Shown: positions 18,743 through 27,423 of the stretch, one piece after another
Layout of the letters: every line of letters starts with the position of its first letter
Numbering within the stretch: position 1 is the stretch's first letter
Source of the DNA: Nocardioides sp. WS12
Lineage (GTDB): Bacteria; Actinomycetota; Actinomycetes; Propionibacteriales; Nocardioidaceae
NCBI RefSeq assembly: GCF_014108865.1
Contig: NZ_CP053928.1
Location: 3,782,001-3,846,000 of the forward strand
Length of the DNA stretch: 64,000 bases
Reading direction: 5' to 3'
Position numbers and translations under genes: made by a program
The notes under the pieces: model-generated
Seen by the model: the letters and a program-made list of their open reading frames with translations, nothing else
Databases searched by the model: none
What the model was told of the DNA's origin: nothing

Positions 18743-19864
18743 TCACAGGTGCATTGTCCAAGGGTCGGTGACGATCGTGCTCACCCGGGTCTCCACGGCG
18801 TCTCCCAGCGCATCGACGAGGCGTTGTTCGACGACCGGCAACCAGGTCGATTCGGCCGCCCAGTGGGCGATGTCGACCAGGGCCGGTCCGCCCTTCTCGA
18901 GGAACTCCGCGGCCGGGTGGTGCCGCAGGTCGCTGGTGACGTAGGCGTCGACATCGAGCCCGGCGACGCGGTCGAGCAGGAAGTCACCGGCCCCACCGCA
19001 GACAGCGACGCGCTTGATCGGGCGCTCCGGATCCCCGGCGACCCGCACGCCGTGGGACGTGGCGGGCAGTGCCTTCGCGACCGACTCGGCGAACTCGGTC
19101 AGCGTCACCTGCGCAACGGTCCCGATCCGACCAGTACCGGTCGTGGTGAGCCCGTTGTCGGCCAGCTGGACGACGTCGTACGCGGGCTCCTCGTAGGGGT
19201 GGGCGGCGAGCATCGCGCGGACCACGGCGGTCCGCAGCGAGCGCGCGAGAACCACCTCGATCCGCACCTCCTCGACGGTCTCGAGGTCACCGATGGTGCC
19301 GATCATCGGGTTGGCGCCGTCGAGCGGACGGAACCGCCCCTGGCCCGGCGCACTGGTGAACGAGGCGAAGTCGTAGTCGCCGATCCGGCCGGCGCCGGCC
19401 TCGGCGATCGAAGCGCGCACCGGAGCAGCGGCGTCGGCCGGGACGAAGACCGTCAGCTTGTCGACCGGCTCGGAAGACGCCGGGATGATCGGCGTCAGGT
19501 CGGTGAGGCCGAGCGCGTGGGCCAGCGCCTCAGACACTCCCCCGACGGCCTGGTCGGCGTTCGTGTGCGCGGTCAGCAGGGCACAGTCGGCCTTCGCGAG
19601 GGTGTGCAGCGTGCGGCCCTTGGGCGTGGTCGCGGCGAATCCCGTGACGCCCTTGAGGAACAGCGGGTGGTGCACGACCAGCAGGTCGGCCTTCCACTCG
19701 GCCGCTTCTGCCGCGACCGCCGGCGTCGGGTCGACGGCAAAGAGAACCTTCTTCACGGACTGGCCCGGGTCGCCGTACACGAGGCCGACGGCGTCCCAAC
19801 TGTCCGCGGTCGAGGGCGGGTACCAGCCGTGGATCAGGTCGGTGACGTCCTGGAGCGTGGGCAT
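18743..19864 (-). CDS. Nif3-like dinuclear metal centre protein (373 aa)
   Basis: NIF3/YqfO family hexameric metal protein. Metal ligands are visible as HHPLF (His65, His66) and IAHWAAES (His334, Glu338). The middle insertion (about 130-230), with the AHPYEEPAYDV motif, is the ACT/CutA-like domain of the long bacterial form. Proposed as a GTP cyclohydrolase I type 2 in databases, but the real activity is uncertain. It is the first gene of the operon with the zinc-ribbon and RNase H-CobC genes. ATG 19864 is preceded by TAGCCT 7 nt upstream, so probably leaderless. Confidence 0.92.
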   Translation of the reverse strand: MPTLQDVTDLIHGWYPPSTADSWDAVGLVYGDPGQSVKKVLFAVDPTPAVAAEAAEWKADLLVVHHPLFLKGVTGFAATTPKGRTLHTLAKADCALLTAHTNADQAVGGVSEALAHALGLTDLTPIIPASSEPVDKLTVFVPADAAAPVRASIAEAGAGRIGDYDFASFTSAPGQGRFRPLDGANPMIGTIGDLETVEEVRIEVVLARSLRTAVVRAMLAAHPYEEPAYDVVQLADNGLTTTGTGRIGTVAQVTLTEFAESVAKALPATSHGVRVAGDPERPIKRVAVCGGAGDFLLDRVAGLDVDAYVTSDLRHHPAAEFLEKGGPALVDIAHWAAESTWLPVVEQRLVDALGDAVETRVSTIVTDPWTMHL

Positions 19865-19871
19865 GACGCTC

Positions 19872-19877
19872 AGGCTA
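19872..19877 (-). promoter_or_regulatory. -10 element of the Nif3 operon, leaderless
   Basis: TAGCCT on the minus strand, 7 nt before ATG 19864. Confidence 0.5.
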
Positions 19878-19922
19878 CTGGGGTCGCCGTGGGCACGCAG
19901 GTGCGGTGCAGAGCGGGATTGA

Positions 19923-20115
19923 TACCCTGCTCGGGCCAGTCGACCTCCACGGAAGTGCGAACATGTGGAAGTCAGGGAACCCGGTGAGAGTCCGGGACTG
20001 ACGCGCAGCGGTATGGGTGACGGGCGAAGCACCGGGAAATCGGTACAGCCACTGGATCTTCGGGTCCGGGAAGGCGCTTCGCACCGGAGGATCCCGAGTC
20101 CGAAGACCTGCTGGC
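19923..20115 (+). promoter_or_regulatory. cobalamin riboswitch upstream of cobG, with its -10 (TACCCT at 19923-19928)
   Basis: The leader has the conserved core GGAACCCGGTGAGAGTCC (19976-19993), then GGGACTGACGCGCAGCGGTA, the kissing-loop strand GCCACTGG (20048-20055), GGGAAGGCGC, and the closing CCGAGTCCGAAGACCTGCT. This is the long class-I (adenosylcobalamin) layout. The RNA probably begins near 19935. The remaining 85 nt before cobG contain a 5-bp GGGGC/GCCCC hairpin (20156-20175) and the ribosome site AAGGA, consistent with control of translation start. The 19865-20199 intergenic region holds nothing else. Confidence 0.93.
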
Positions 20116-20199
20116 CCTTGCGACAACCGTCGCGAGGTCACCAAGGAATTTTGCAGGGGCGACGCGACGAGCCCCCGGACCTCGAAGGACCGCACCGCC

Positions 20200-21072
20200 A
20201 TGGCCACGAACCGCAGCCGGCCGGACCGCTGCCCGGGGATCGTGCACCCGTGGCTCGCCGCTGACGGCGGTCTCGTCCGGATCCGGATCCCCGGCGGTCG
20301 GATCTCCCTGAAGGCGCTGCAGGCGCTGGTTGCCGTGGCCGATGAGTACGGCGACGGGCGGGTGCGGTTGACCGCGCGCGCCAACCTGCAGATCCGCTCG
20401 ATGCCCGTCGACAGTGCTGCGGGAGACCGACTGGCTGAGCCGGCGCTCGTCGCCCTCGAAGCCACCGGACTGTTGCCCTCGCGAGAGCACGACCGGATCC
20501 GCAACGTGCTGGCGTCACCACAGACTGGGATCGCCGGCGGGCGGGCCGACCTCCGTCCCGTCGTGGCCGCACTCGACGGATTGCTGCTCAGCGACCCGTC
20601 CCTGGCCGGGCTGCCCGGCCGCTTCCTCTTCACCCTCGATGACGGCCGCGGCGACCTCGCCGACCGGCATCGGGACCTGGGCCTCGTCGCCCTGTCCACC
20701 GACTCCGCACAACTGGTCGTCGGGACCTCCTTCGGTCCGGTCGTCCCGCTCGCCGATGCCGCCGACGCGATCGGTGACCTGGCCCGCCTGTTCCTCGCTG
20801 CCCGCGGCGAGGGGCCGGACGCGCCCTGGCACGTGACCGAACTTCCCGAACCCCTGATTGACCCGGTCGCGCCCGCGCCCGGCGCCGACATCACCAGCGC
20901 ACCCCTCGACTTCGGCCCCGTGGCCGGCGGCGAGCACGTGCCGGTGGACGACACCGGCATCGATGCCAGCATGGTCGCTTCCATGCTCGCGTCACGGACC
21001 GGCCGGGGCGACCTGGTCGTCGTGACGCCGTGGCACGGTGTGCTGATTCCTGAGGAGAACCGCAATGACTGA
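20200..21072 (+). CDS. cobG: precorrin-3B synthase-like protein, C-terminally short (290 aa)
   Basis: Member of the sulfite/nitrite reductase superfamily at the position of cobG. CobG hydroxylates precorrin-3A using O2 before ring contraction. Typical segments are CPGIVHPW, LVRIRIPGGRIS, LTARANLQIR, VRL-like repeats, RNVLASPQTG and GRFLFTLDDGRGD. The protein stops just after VVVTPWHGVLI, at the point where normal CobG runs on for roughly 80 residues with the four cluster-binding cysteines. Only one Cys is present here (in RCPG). The stop overlaps the cobH start by 8 bp, leaving no hidden remainder. It may be inactive or use a partner; see findings. ATG 20200 follows AAGGACCGCACCGCC. Confidence 0.82.
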   Translation: MATNRSRPDRCPGIVHPWLAADGGLVRIRIPGGRISLKALQALVAVADEYGDGRVRLTARANLQIRSMPVDSAAGDRLAEPALVALEATGLLPSREHDRIRNVLASPQTGIAGGRADLRPVVAALDGLLLSDPSLAGLPGRFLFTLDDGRGDLADRHRDLGLVALSTDSAQLVVGTSFGPVVPLADAADAIGDLARLFLAARGEGPDAPWHVTELPEPLIDPVAPAPGADITSAPLDFGPVAGGEHVPVDDTGIDASMVASMLASRTGRGDLVVVTPWHGVLIPEENRND

Positions 21073-21754
21073 GATCGACCTGTCGGGCTTGAGCGCCCTG
21101 ACGGCACCGCCGCGCCGCTACGAGTACATCGCCGACGGCCCCGCGATCTACGTCGACTCGTTCGCAACCATCCGCCGCGAGTCCGACCTCACCGGCATCC
21201 CGGCCGAGGCCGAGAAGGTCGCCGTGCGGATGATCCACGGCAGCGGCCAGACCGACCTCGTGCGCGACCTCGTCGTCCACCCCGGCCTGGTCCCGGCCGC
21301 TCGAGCCGCGTTGTCCAACGGTGCACCGATCCTCTGCGACGCCCGCATGGTCGCCATGGGCATCACCGCCGGCCGCCTGCCCGCCGACAACCCGGTGCAC
21401 TGCTTCCTCACCGACCCCCGCACGCCGGAACTGGCGAAGAAGTGGTCGACCACCCGCACCGCGGCGGCCGTCTCCCTGTGGGAGCCGCTGCTCGAAGGAG
21501 CCGTCGTCGCCATCGGCAACGCCCCGACCGCGCTCTTCCACCTGCTCGAGATGATCCTCGACGGCGGTCCCCGCCCGGCCGCGATCGTCGGTTGCCCGGT
21601 CGGCTTCATCGGCGCCGCGGAGTCCAAGGACGCGCTCGCCTCCTTCGCCACCGACCACGGCATCGACATCCCGTTCGTCACCGTCCGCGGTCGCCGCGGC
21701 GGCTCCGCGATGGCCTCCTCCGCCGTCAACGCACTGGCACAGGAGGAGGAATGA
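21065..21754 (+). CDS. cobH: precorrin-8X methylmutase
   Basis: Moves the C-11 methyl group to C-12 to give hydrogenobyrinic acid. The catalytic His is His58 in RMIHGSGQTDL, and the family motifs GAPILCDARMVAMGI and GCPVGFIGAAESK are intact. 229 residues, normal. ATG 21065 has AGGAG 9 nt upstream (within the end of cobG), and the stop overlaps the next ATG (ATGA), so all three are translationally coupled. Confidence 0.95.
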   Translation: MTEIDLSGLSALTAPPRRYEYIADGPAIYVDSFATIRRESDLTGIPAEAEKVAVRMIHGSGQTDLVRDLVVHPGLVPAARAALSNGAPILCDARMVAMGITAGRLPADNPVHCFLTDPRTPELAKKWSTTRTAAAVSLWEPLLEGAVVAIGNAPTALFHLLEMILDGGPRPAAIVGCPVGFIGAAESKDALASFATDHGIDIPFVTVRGRRGGSAMASSAVNALAQEEE

Positions 21755-23352
21755 CCGCGTCCTTCCACGTCGTCGGGATCGGACCCGGTGACCCCGAACT
21801 CATCACCCGCAAGGCCGAGCGCCTGATCGGCGCCGCCAGCGTCGTTGCGTTCCACGCCGGCGTCACCAAGCAGTCGCATGCCCGCCGCATCGCCGCACAC
21901 CTGATCCCGACCGACGCGATCGAAGAGGAACTGCGCTACCCCGTCACCACCGGCAGCACCGACCACCCCGGCGGGTACGTCGGCGCACTGGCCGACTTCT
22001 ACGACGAGTGCGAAGCGCGGCTTGCCGCACACCTCGACGCGGGTCGTGACGTCGTACTGCTGGCGGAGGGGGACCCGCTCTTCTACGGCTCCTCGATGTA
22101 CCTGCTGGACCGGTTCCGCGACCGCTTCGAGACCGAGGTCGTCCCGGGCATCCCGGCCTTCGCCGCCGCGACCGCCGCCATCCCGGCCCCCCTGGTCCGC
22201 CAGACCGACGTGCTGACTGTGCTGCCCGGCACCCTGCCCGAGGCCGAGCTCGCCCGCCGCCTGGCCGACACCGACGGCGCCGTGATCATGAAGCTCGGCC
22301 GCACGTTCCCCGCCGTCCGATCGGCGCTCGAGCAGGCCGGCCGGCTCGACGGCGCCTGGTACGTCGAACGTGCGTCCCAGCCCGAGCAGCGCTGGCTGCC
22401 CGTGGCTGACGTCGACGCGGACTCGGTCCCGTACTTCTCGCTGATCGTCGTGCCCGGTGACTCCGCGCACCGCCCGACGGCGTCACGCCTGCGCTCGTTG
22501 GTTGAGGTGCGAGGAGCGCAAGCGACGAGCCTCGAAACCACCGGCGATGTCTCGCTGGTTGAGGTGCGAGGAGCGCAAGCGACGAGCCTCGAAACCTCCG
22601 CAGCTCCTGCACCTACTGAACTCCTCGTCATCGGCCTCGGCCCCGGCCCGGACGGCTGGCTCACCCCCGAGGCCAGCGAAGCGCTGGCCGAGGTCGAGCA
22701 CGTCGTCGGCTACGCGCCGTACGTCAACCGTGTCCCCCAGCGCGCCGGGCTGACCCGCCACGCGTCGGGCAACACCGTCGAAGTGGACCGGGCCCGGTTC
22801 GCCCTCGACCTCGCCCTCAAGGGCGAACGCGTCGCTGTCGTCTCGGGCGGCGACGCCGGCGTCTTCGGCATGGCCGCCGCGGTCTTCGAAGCCGCCGCTG
22901 ATCCGGCTCACCCTGAGCACGCGACCGTTCCCGTGCGGGTCCTTCCCGGCGTCAGCGCGGTCCAGGCCGTGGCCGCTCGTGCGGGTGCTCCGATCGGTGC
23001 CGACTTCGCGATCGTCAGCCTGTCGGACCGACTGAAGCCGTGGGCCGTCGTCGAGAAGCGCCTGCGCGCGATCGCCGACGCCGACCTCGTCCTCGGCATC
23101 TACAACCCCGCGTCGCGCTCGCGTCGCGAGCAGGTCGTGGAGACGCAGAAGATCCTGCTCGAGCACCGCTCCCCCGACACCGTCGTCATCGTCGGCCGCG
23201 ACGTCGGTCGCTCCGAGGAGTCGATCGTCGTGACGACCCTGGGCGAGCTCGACACCGACTCCATCGACATGAAGTGCCTGCTGATCATCGGCGCCTCCTC
23301 CACCCGCGTGGAGCCCAACGGCTCGGTCTGGACCCCCCGATGGGTGGAGTGA
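21751..23352 (+). CDS. cobIJ: fused precorrin-2 C20-methyltransferase / precorrin-3B C17-methyltransferase
   Basis: Two SAM-dependent tetrapyrrole methylases in one chain. CobI occupies about 1-248 (GIGPGDPELITRKAE, LLAEGDPLFYGSS, VVPGIPAF) and CobJ about 290-533 (GLGPGPDGWLTPEA, VSGGDAGVFGMA, LGIYNPASRSR). The CobIJ fusion is common in actinobacteria. The linker (residues 250-282) is made of two 19-residue repeats, SLVEVRGAQATSLET and its copy, encoded by two copies of the dispersed palindromic element. ATG 21751 follows AGGAGGA and overlaps the cobH stop. Confidence 0.95.
   Translation: MTASFHVVGIGPGDPELITRKAERLIGAASVVAFHAGVTKQSHARRIAAHLIPTDAIEEELRYPVTTGSTDHPGGYVGALADFYDECEARLAAHLDAGRDVVLLAEGDPLFYGSSMYLLDRFRDRFETEVVPGIPAFAAATAAIPAPLVRQTDVLTVLPGTLPEAELARRLADTDGAVIMKLGRTFPAVRSALEQAGRLDGAWYVERASQPEQRWLPVADVDADSVPYFSLIVVPGDSAHRPTASRLRSLVEVRGAQATSLETTGDVSLVEVRGAQATSLETSAAPAPTELLVIGLGPGPDGWLTPEASEALAEVEHVVGYAPYVNRVPQRAGLTRHASGNTVEVDRARFALDLALKGERVAVVSGGDAGVFGMAAAVFEAAADPAHPEHATVPVRVLPGVSAVQAVAARAGAPIGADFAIVSLSDRLKPWAVVEKRLRAIADADLVLGIYNPASRSRREQVVETQKILLEHRSPDTVVIVGRDVGRSEESIVVTTLGELDTDSIDMKCLLIIGASSTRVEPNGSVWTPRWVE
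22500..22596 (+). repeat. two in-frame palindromic elements in the cobIJ linker
   Basis: Copies at 22500-22539 and 22557-22596, 40 bp each, start-to-start 57 bp (19 codons). Each has left arm GGTTGAGGTGCGAG and right arm GACGAGCCTCGAAACC. They encode LVEVRGAQATSLET twice between the CobI and CobJ domains. Confidence 0.93.
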
Positions 23353-24557
23353 ACATCACCGTCGTCGGTATCGGCGCGGACGGCTGGGACGGTCTCGTTC
23401 CGTCGTCCCGTGCTCTCGTCGAAGCCGCCGAGGTGCTGTTCGGCGGCGAGCGGCACCTCGATCTGGTGCCCGCGGTCGAAGGCCAGGTGCGGACCCCGTG
23501 GCCGCGTCCGATGACCGGTCTCCCCACCTTCCTGCAGCAGTACGACGACCGGCGGGTCGTCGCGCTGGCCTCCGGCGACCCGCTGGTCAGCGGGATCGGC
23601 ACCACCCTGATCCGTCTGCTCGGTCCGGACGCCGTCACGGTCGTTCCGGCCGTGTCGTCGGTGGCGCTGGCCCGAGCACGGATGGGCTGGTCGGCCGAGG
23701 AGACGACGGTCGTGTCGCTGGTGGGCCGCGACCCCGCGGCCCTCCGACGGGAACTGGCCGCAGGACAACGACTGCTCGTGCTGTCCTCCGACGAGACCAC
23801 GCCCATGGCCGTGGCCGAACTCCTCGACACCGACGGCTACGACGACACCCGGATGACCATCCTCGGCAACCTCGGTGGGCCCGACGAGTACCGCTACGAC
23901 GGCACGACGCACGACTACGGCGCCTGGTCCAGCGACCTGCCGAGACTCCACGTGCTCGCCATCGAGATTCCCGCCTCGGAGCCGGACATCAACACGTGGG
24001 CCACGGGGATCCGTGACGACCTCTTCGAGCACGACGGCCAACTCACCAAGCGCGATGTGCGGGCGAGCGCGCTCTCCCGGCTCGAGCCGAAGCCGGGGCA
24101 ACTGCTCTGGGACATCGGCGCGGGCGCCGGTTCCGTCGGCATCGAGTGGCTCCGTGTTCATCCGCGCACCAACGCGATCGCCGTCGAGTCCGACCCTGCC
24201 CGGGTCGAGCGGATCAATCGCAACGCCGCCGAGCTAGGGGTTCCTCGCTTGTGGGTCGTCGAAGGCCGCGCGCCCGACGCACTCGCCGACCTCCCTCGTC
24301 CCGACGCCATCTTTGTCGGCGGTGGCGCCACGGCACCCGGGCTCCTGGAGCTCTGCCTCGACCGCCTGGCACCCAACGGCCGCCTGGTCATCCACGGCGT
24401 CACGCTGGAGACCGAGCAGTTGCTGATCGCGTCGTTCCACGAACACGGGGGCGAGCTCACCCGGCTGTCCGTCGAGCACGTCACTCCCCTGGGCGGCCGG
24501 TTCACCGGCTGGACTCCCTCCCGGGCCGTTGTCCAGTGGACCTGGGAGAAGTCATGA
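23340..24557 (+). CDS. cobL: precorrin-6B C5,15-methyltransferase (decarboxylating)
   Basis: Bifunctional CobL: CbiE-like methylase (about 1-205, with VGIGADGWDGL, ASGDPLVSGIG and SLVGRD) plus CbiT-like C-terminal methyltransferase/decarboxylase (about 225-405, with LLWDIGAGAGSVGIEW from residue 255 and FVGGGA). 405 residues, standard. ATG 23340 overlaps cobIJ by 13 bp. GTG 23349, which forms a GTGA overlap with the cobIJ stop, is an equally plausible start and would remove three residues. Confidence 0.95.
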   Translation: MGGVNITVVGIGADGWDGLVPSSRALVEAAEVLFGGERHLDLVPAVEGQVRTPWPRPMTGLPTFLQQYDDRRVVALASGDPLVSGIGTTLIRLLGPDAVTVVPAVSSVALARARMGWSAEETTVVSLVGRDPAALRRELAAGQRLLVLSSDETTPMAVAELLDTDGYDDTRMTILGNLGGPDEYRYDGTTHDYGAWSSDLPRLHVLAIEIPASEPDINTWATGIRDDLFEHDGQLTKRDVRASALSRLEPKPGQLLWDIGAGAGSVGIEWLRVHPRTNAIAVESDPARVERINRNAAELGVPRLWVVEGRAPDALADLPRPDAIFVGGGATAPGLLELCLDRLAPNGRLVIHGVTLETEQLLIASFHEHGGELTRLSVEHVTPLGGRFTGWTPSRAVVQWTWEKS

Positions 24558-25312
24558 CGATCCATTTCGTGGGAGCCGGCCCGGGCGCCGCCGACCTGAT
24601 CACCCTGCGCGCGGCCTCGATGCTGGCCAGCGCCGACGTGGTGCTCTACCCCGGCACCTACATTGACGCTGCCGTCCTCTCGCACTGCCGGGAGGACGCC
24701 AACCTGGTCGACACCCAGGAGCTGGACCTCGACGCGATGACGGCCGTGATGGTGGAGGCGAACGCGGCCGACCTCGACGTCGTACGCCTGACGTCGGGTG
24801 ACCCGTCGCTCTACTCCGCGCTCCACGAGCAGACGAAGCGATTGGACGCCGCGGGTGTGCCGTGGGACGTGACGCCCGGGGTGCCGGCGTACGCCGCTGC
24901 GGCCGCCATCGTCGGGCGGGAACTCACCGTCCCGTTGGTCGCGCAGTCGGTCGTGCTGACCCGCACCCAGGCTCGCTCCACGGCGATGCCCGAGACCGAG
25001 TCGCTGGCCGCGTTCGCCGCCACCGGCGCGACGCTCGTGCTGCACCTCGCGATCACCCGGACCCGCGAACTGATGGCCGAGGTCGAGCCGTTCTACGGGG
25101 CCGACTGCCCGGTGGCCGTCGTGTCCCGCGCGTCCCAGCCCGAACAGCAGGTGCTGCGCGGCACCGTCGGCCAGATCGCCGATCTCGTCGAGGAAGCCGG
25201 ACTCCGGCAGGCAGCCGTGATCCTCGTCGGCCCGGCCCTGGCGTCGGGTTCCGATGCGGAGTCGTACCTCTACTCCACCGAGCGCGTCCAGCGAAAGGCA
25301 CGTCTCACATGA
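24554..25312 (+). CDS. cobM: precorrin-4 C11-methyltransferase
   Basis: SAM-dependent tetrapyrrole methylase adding the C-11 methyl. VGAGPGAADLITLRA at the N-terminus, TSGDPSLYSALHEQ and TPGVPAYAAAAA are the family motifs. 252 residues. ATG 24554 overlaps the cobL stop and its own stop overlaps the chelatase ATG (both ATGA). Confidence 0.95.
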   Translation: MTIHFVGAGPGAADLITLRAASMLASADVVLYPGTYIDAAVLSHCREDANLVDTQELDLDAMTAVMVEANAADLDVVRLTSGDPSLYSALHEQTKRLDAAGVPWDVTPGVPAYAAAAAIVGRELTVPLVAQSVVLTRTQARSTAMPETESLAAFAATGATLVLHLAITRTRELMAEVEPFYGADCPVAVVSRASQPEQQVLRGTVGQIADLVEEAGLRQAAVILVGPALASGSDAESYLYSTERVQRKARLT

Positions 25313-27423
25313 CCCAGCACTTCCCGTTCACTGCTGTTGTCGGGGCTGCCGCCGGGGCCGTCGTCGGCGCGGATGGGCCCGAGGGTCCCGACCCGATGGC
25401 GCTCGCCCTCATCCTCACCACCATCGCGCCCGACGTCGGTGGCGTCCTGGTGCGTGGCGAGAAGGGCACCGCGAAGTCCACGATCGTGCGGGCCCTGGCC
25501 GCCGTCCTGCCGCCGATCGACGTGATTGCCGGCGACCGGTTCTCCTCGGACCCGCACGACCCCGACTCCTCGCCCGACGGCCCCTTCGCTGCCGATGCGC
25601 CCGTCGAGACCCGCCCCGTGCGCCTGGTCGAACTGCCCGTCGGCGCGACGGAGGACCGCGTGCTCGGCTCGCTGCACCTCGAGCGCGCGCTGACCGAGGG
25701 CAAGGCGGAGTACGAGCCCGGCCTGCTGGCCCGCGCCCACCGCGGCATCCTGTACGTCGACGAGGTCAACCTGCTGCACGACCACCTCGTCGACCTGCTG
25801 CTCGACGCCGCCGCGATGGGCCGTTCGACCGTCGAGCGTGACGGTGTCTCCGTCGAGCACGCCGCGCGGTTCGTACTCGTCGGCACCATGAACCCCGAAG
25901 AGGGTGAACTGCGGCCGCAGTTGCTGGACCGGTTCGGCCTGACCGTCGAGGTCGCCGCACCGCGGGTCCCCGCGCTGCGAGCCGAGGTCGTCCGCCGACG
26001 GATGGCGTACGACGCCGACCCGGCCGCCTTCTCAGCGCGGTACGCCGAATCGGAGCAGGCCCTGCGCGACCGGATCTCGTCGGCCCAGTCGCTCGTCGGC
26101 GCGGTGCGGTTGACCGACGCGGCGCTGCTCAAGATCGCCGAGGTCTGCGCGGCCTTCGACGTCGACGGCCTGCGTGCCGACATCGTCACCGCCCGCACCG
26201 CCGTCGCGCACGCGGCGTGGTCCGGTCGCGACGAGGTCACCCTCGCCGACATCCGGGTCGCCGCGACCCTCGCGCTCCCCCACCGTCGTCGCCGCAAGCC
26301 GTTCGACGCCCCTGGTCTCGACGAGGACCTGCTCGACCAGGTGCTCGGTGACGAGGAACTCCCGCCCGAGGACCCGACCGACCCCGAGGACCCGACGGAT
26401 CCGCCCAGCCAGGACGACGGGCTGGAGAACGGACCGGAGGACGGGCCGGACGATGCGCCCGACCAGGGCCCCGAGGCCAATGACGACACCGGCGACAACC
26501 AAGGTGACACCGCCGACACTGGCGACGAGGTCGAGGCCGTTGACCAGGACGTCCCGGCACCCAGCGACCTGAGCTCGCCGGTGCCCGACAAGGGATCCGG
26601 CGCCACCAGCCTCGCCGGCACCACGTCGACGTACCGCACCCGCCTGTTGACGGTCCGCGGCGTCGGTACCGGCACGGCCGGTCGCCGGAGCCGCGCCCGC
26701 ACCACGAGCGGCCGCCGGATCGGCGCGACCCTCCCCACCGGGCAGGGCGGCGCCGTCCACCTGACCGAGACGATCCGTGCTGCCGCGCCGCACCAGTTCG
26801 CCCGCGGTCGGATCGACGGCCGCCTGCTGCTGCGCGCGATGGACCTGCGGATCGCCGTACGCGAAGGACGCGAGTCGAACCTGGTGCTCTTCTGCGTCGA
26901 CGCGTCCGGTTCGATGGCTGCGCGGCGCCGGATGGAGCAGGTCAAGACCGCCGTGCTCAGCCTGCTGCTCGACGCCTACCAGCGCCGCGACAAGGTCGGC
27001 CTGATCACCTTCCGCGGCCAGAGCGCCGAGGTGGCGCTGCCGCCGACCCATTCGGTCGACGCCGCCGCCACCCGACTGGAAGAACTCCCTGCCGGCGGAC
27101 GCACGCCACTCGCCGAGGGACTCCTCGAGGCCGCGCACCTGCTGGCCGTCGAGAAGACCCGCGACCCGCAGCGTCGTCCGCTGCTCGTCGTCGTCACCGA
27201 CGGTCGCGCGACCGCCGGCGCCGACGCGGTTGCCCGCTCCCGGATGGCCGCCGCGCTGCTCGCCGACACCGGCGTGACCGCCGTCGTCATCGACTGCGAG
27301 AGCGGCCCGATGCGCCTGGGCCTGGCCGCAACGCTGGCCGAGCACCTCGGTGCCGAGCACGTCCCGATCGGTGAGGTCAGCGCGGAGGACCTGATCTCCG
27401 CAGCCCGGAGTTGGGCAGCGTGA
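25309..27423 (+). CDS. fused ChlI-ChlD-type chelatase subunit, partner of CobN (704 aa)
   Basis: AAA+ ATPase domain at the N-terminus: Walker A GEKGTAKS (50-57), Walker B ILYVDEVN (about 147-154) and GTMNPEEGELRPQLLDRFGL sensor region. It is followed by an acidic Pro/Asp/Glu/Gly linker (about 345-435) and a C-terminal von Willebrand A domain with MIDAS DASGSM (Asp531, Ser533, Ser535). This combines the ChlI and ChlD parts of magnesium chelatase in one chain. No bacteriochlorophyll genes are present and the gene sits inside the cob operon, so I infer it replaces CobS/CobT of the cobaltochelatase and works with CobN (47764). ATG 25309 overlaps cobM. Confidence 0.9.
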   Translation: MTQHFPFTAVVGAAAGAVVGADGPEGPDPMALALILTTIAPDVGGVLVRGEKGTAKSTIVRALAAVLPPIDVIAGDRFSSDPHDPDSSPDGPFAADAPVETRPVRLVELPVGATEDRVLGSLHLERALTEGKAEYEPGLLARAHRGILYVDEVNLLHDHLVDLLLDAAAMGRSTVERDGVSVEHAARFVLVGTMNPEEGELRPQLLDRFGLTVEVAAPRVPALRAEVVRRRMAYDADPAAFSARYAESEQALRDRISSAQSLVGAVRLTDAALLKIAEVCAAFDVDGLRADIVTARTAVAHAAWSGRDEVTLADIRVAATLALPHRRRRKPFDAPGLDEDLLDQVLGDEELPPEDPTDPEDPTDPPSQDDGLENGPEDGPDDAPDQGPEANDDTGDNQGDTADTGDEVEAVDQDVPAPSDLSSPVPDKGSGATSLAGTTSTYRTRLLTVRGVGTGTAGRRSRARTTSGRRIGATLPTGQGGAVHLTETIRAAAPHQFARGRIDGRLLLRAMDLRIAVREGRESNLVLFCVDASGSMAARRRMEQVKTAVLSLLLDAYQRRDKVGLITFRGQSAEVALPPTHSVDAAATRLEELPAGGRTPLAEGLLEAAHLLAVEKTRDPQRRPLLVVVTDGRATAGADAVARSRMAAALLADTGVTAVVIDCESGPMRLGLAATLAEHLGAEHVPIGEVSAEDLISAARSWAA

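Noticed and set aside
21065..21754. Frameshifted remainder of cobG inside cobH
   Set aside because: cobH is intact from its first codon with its own ribosome site, and no cysteine motif is seen in the other frames there.
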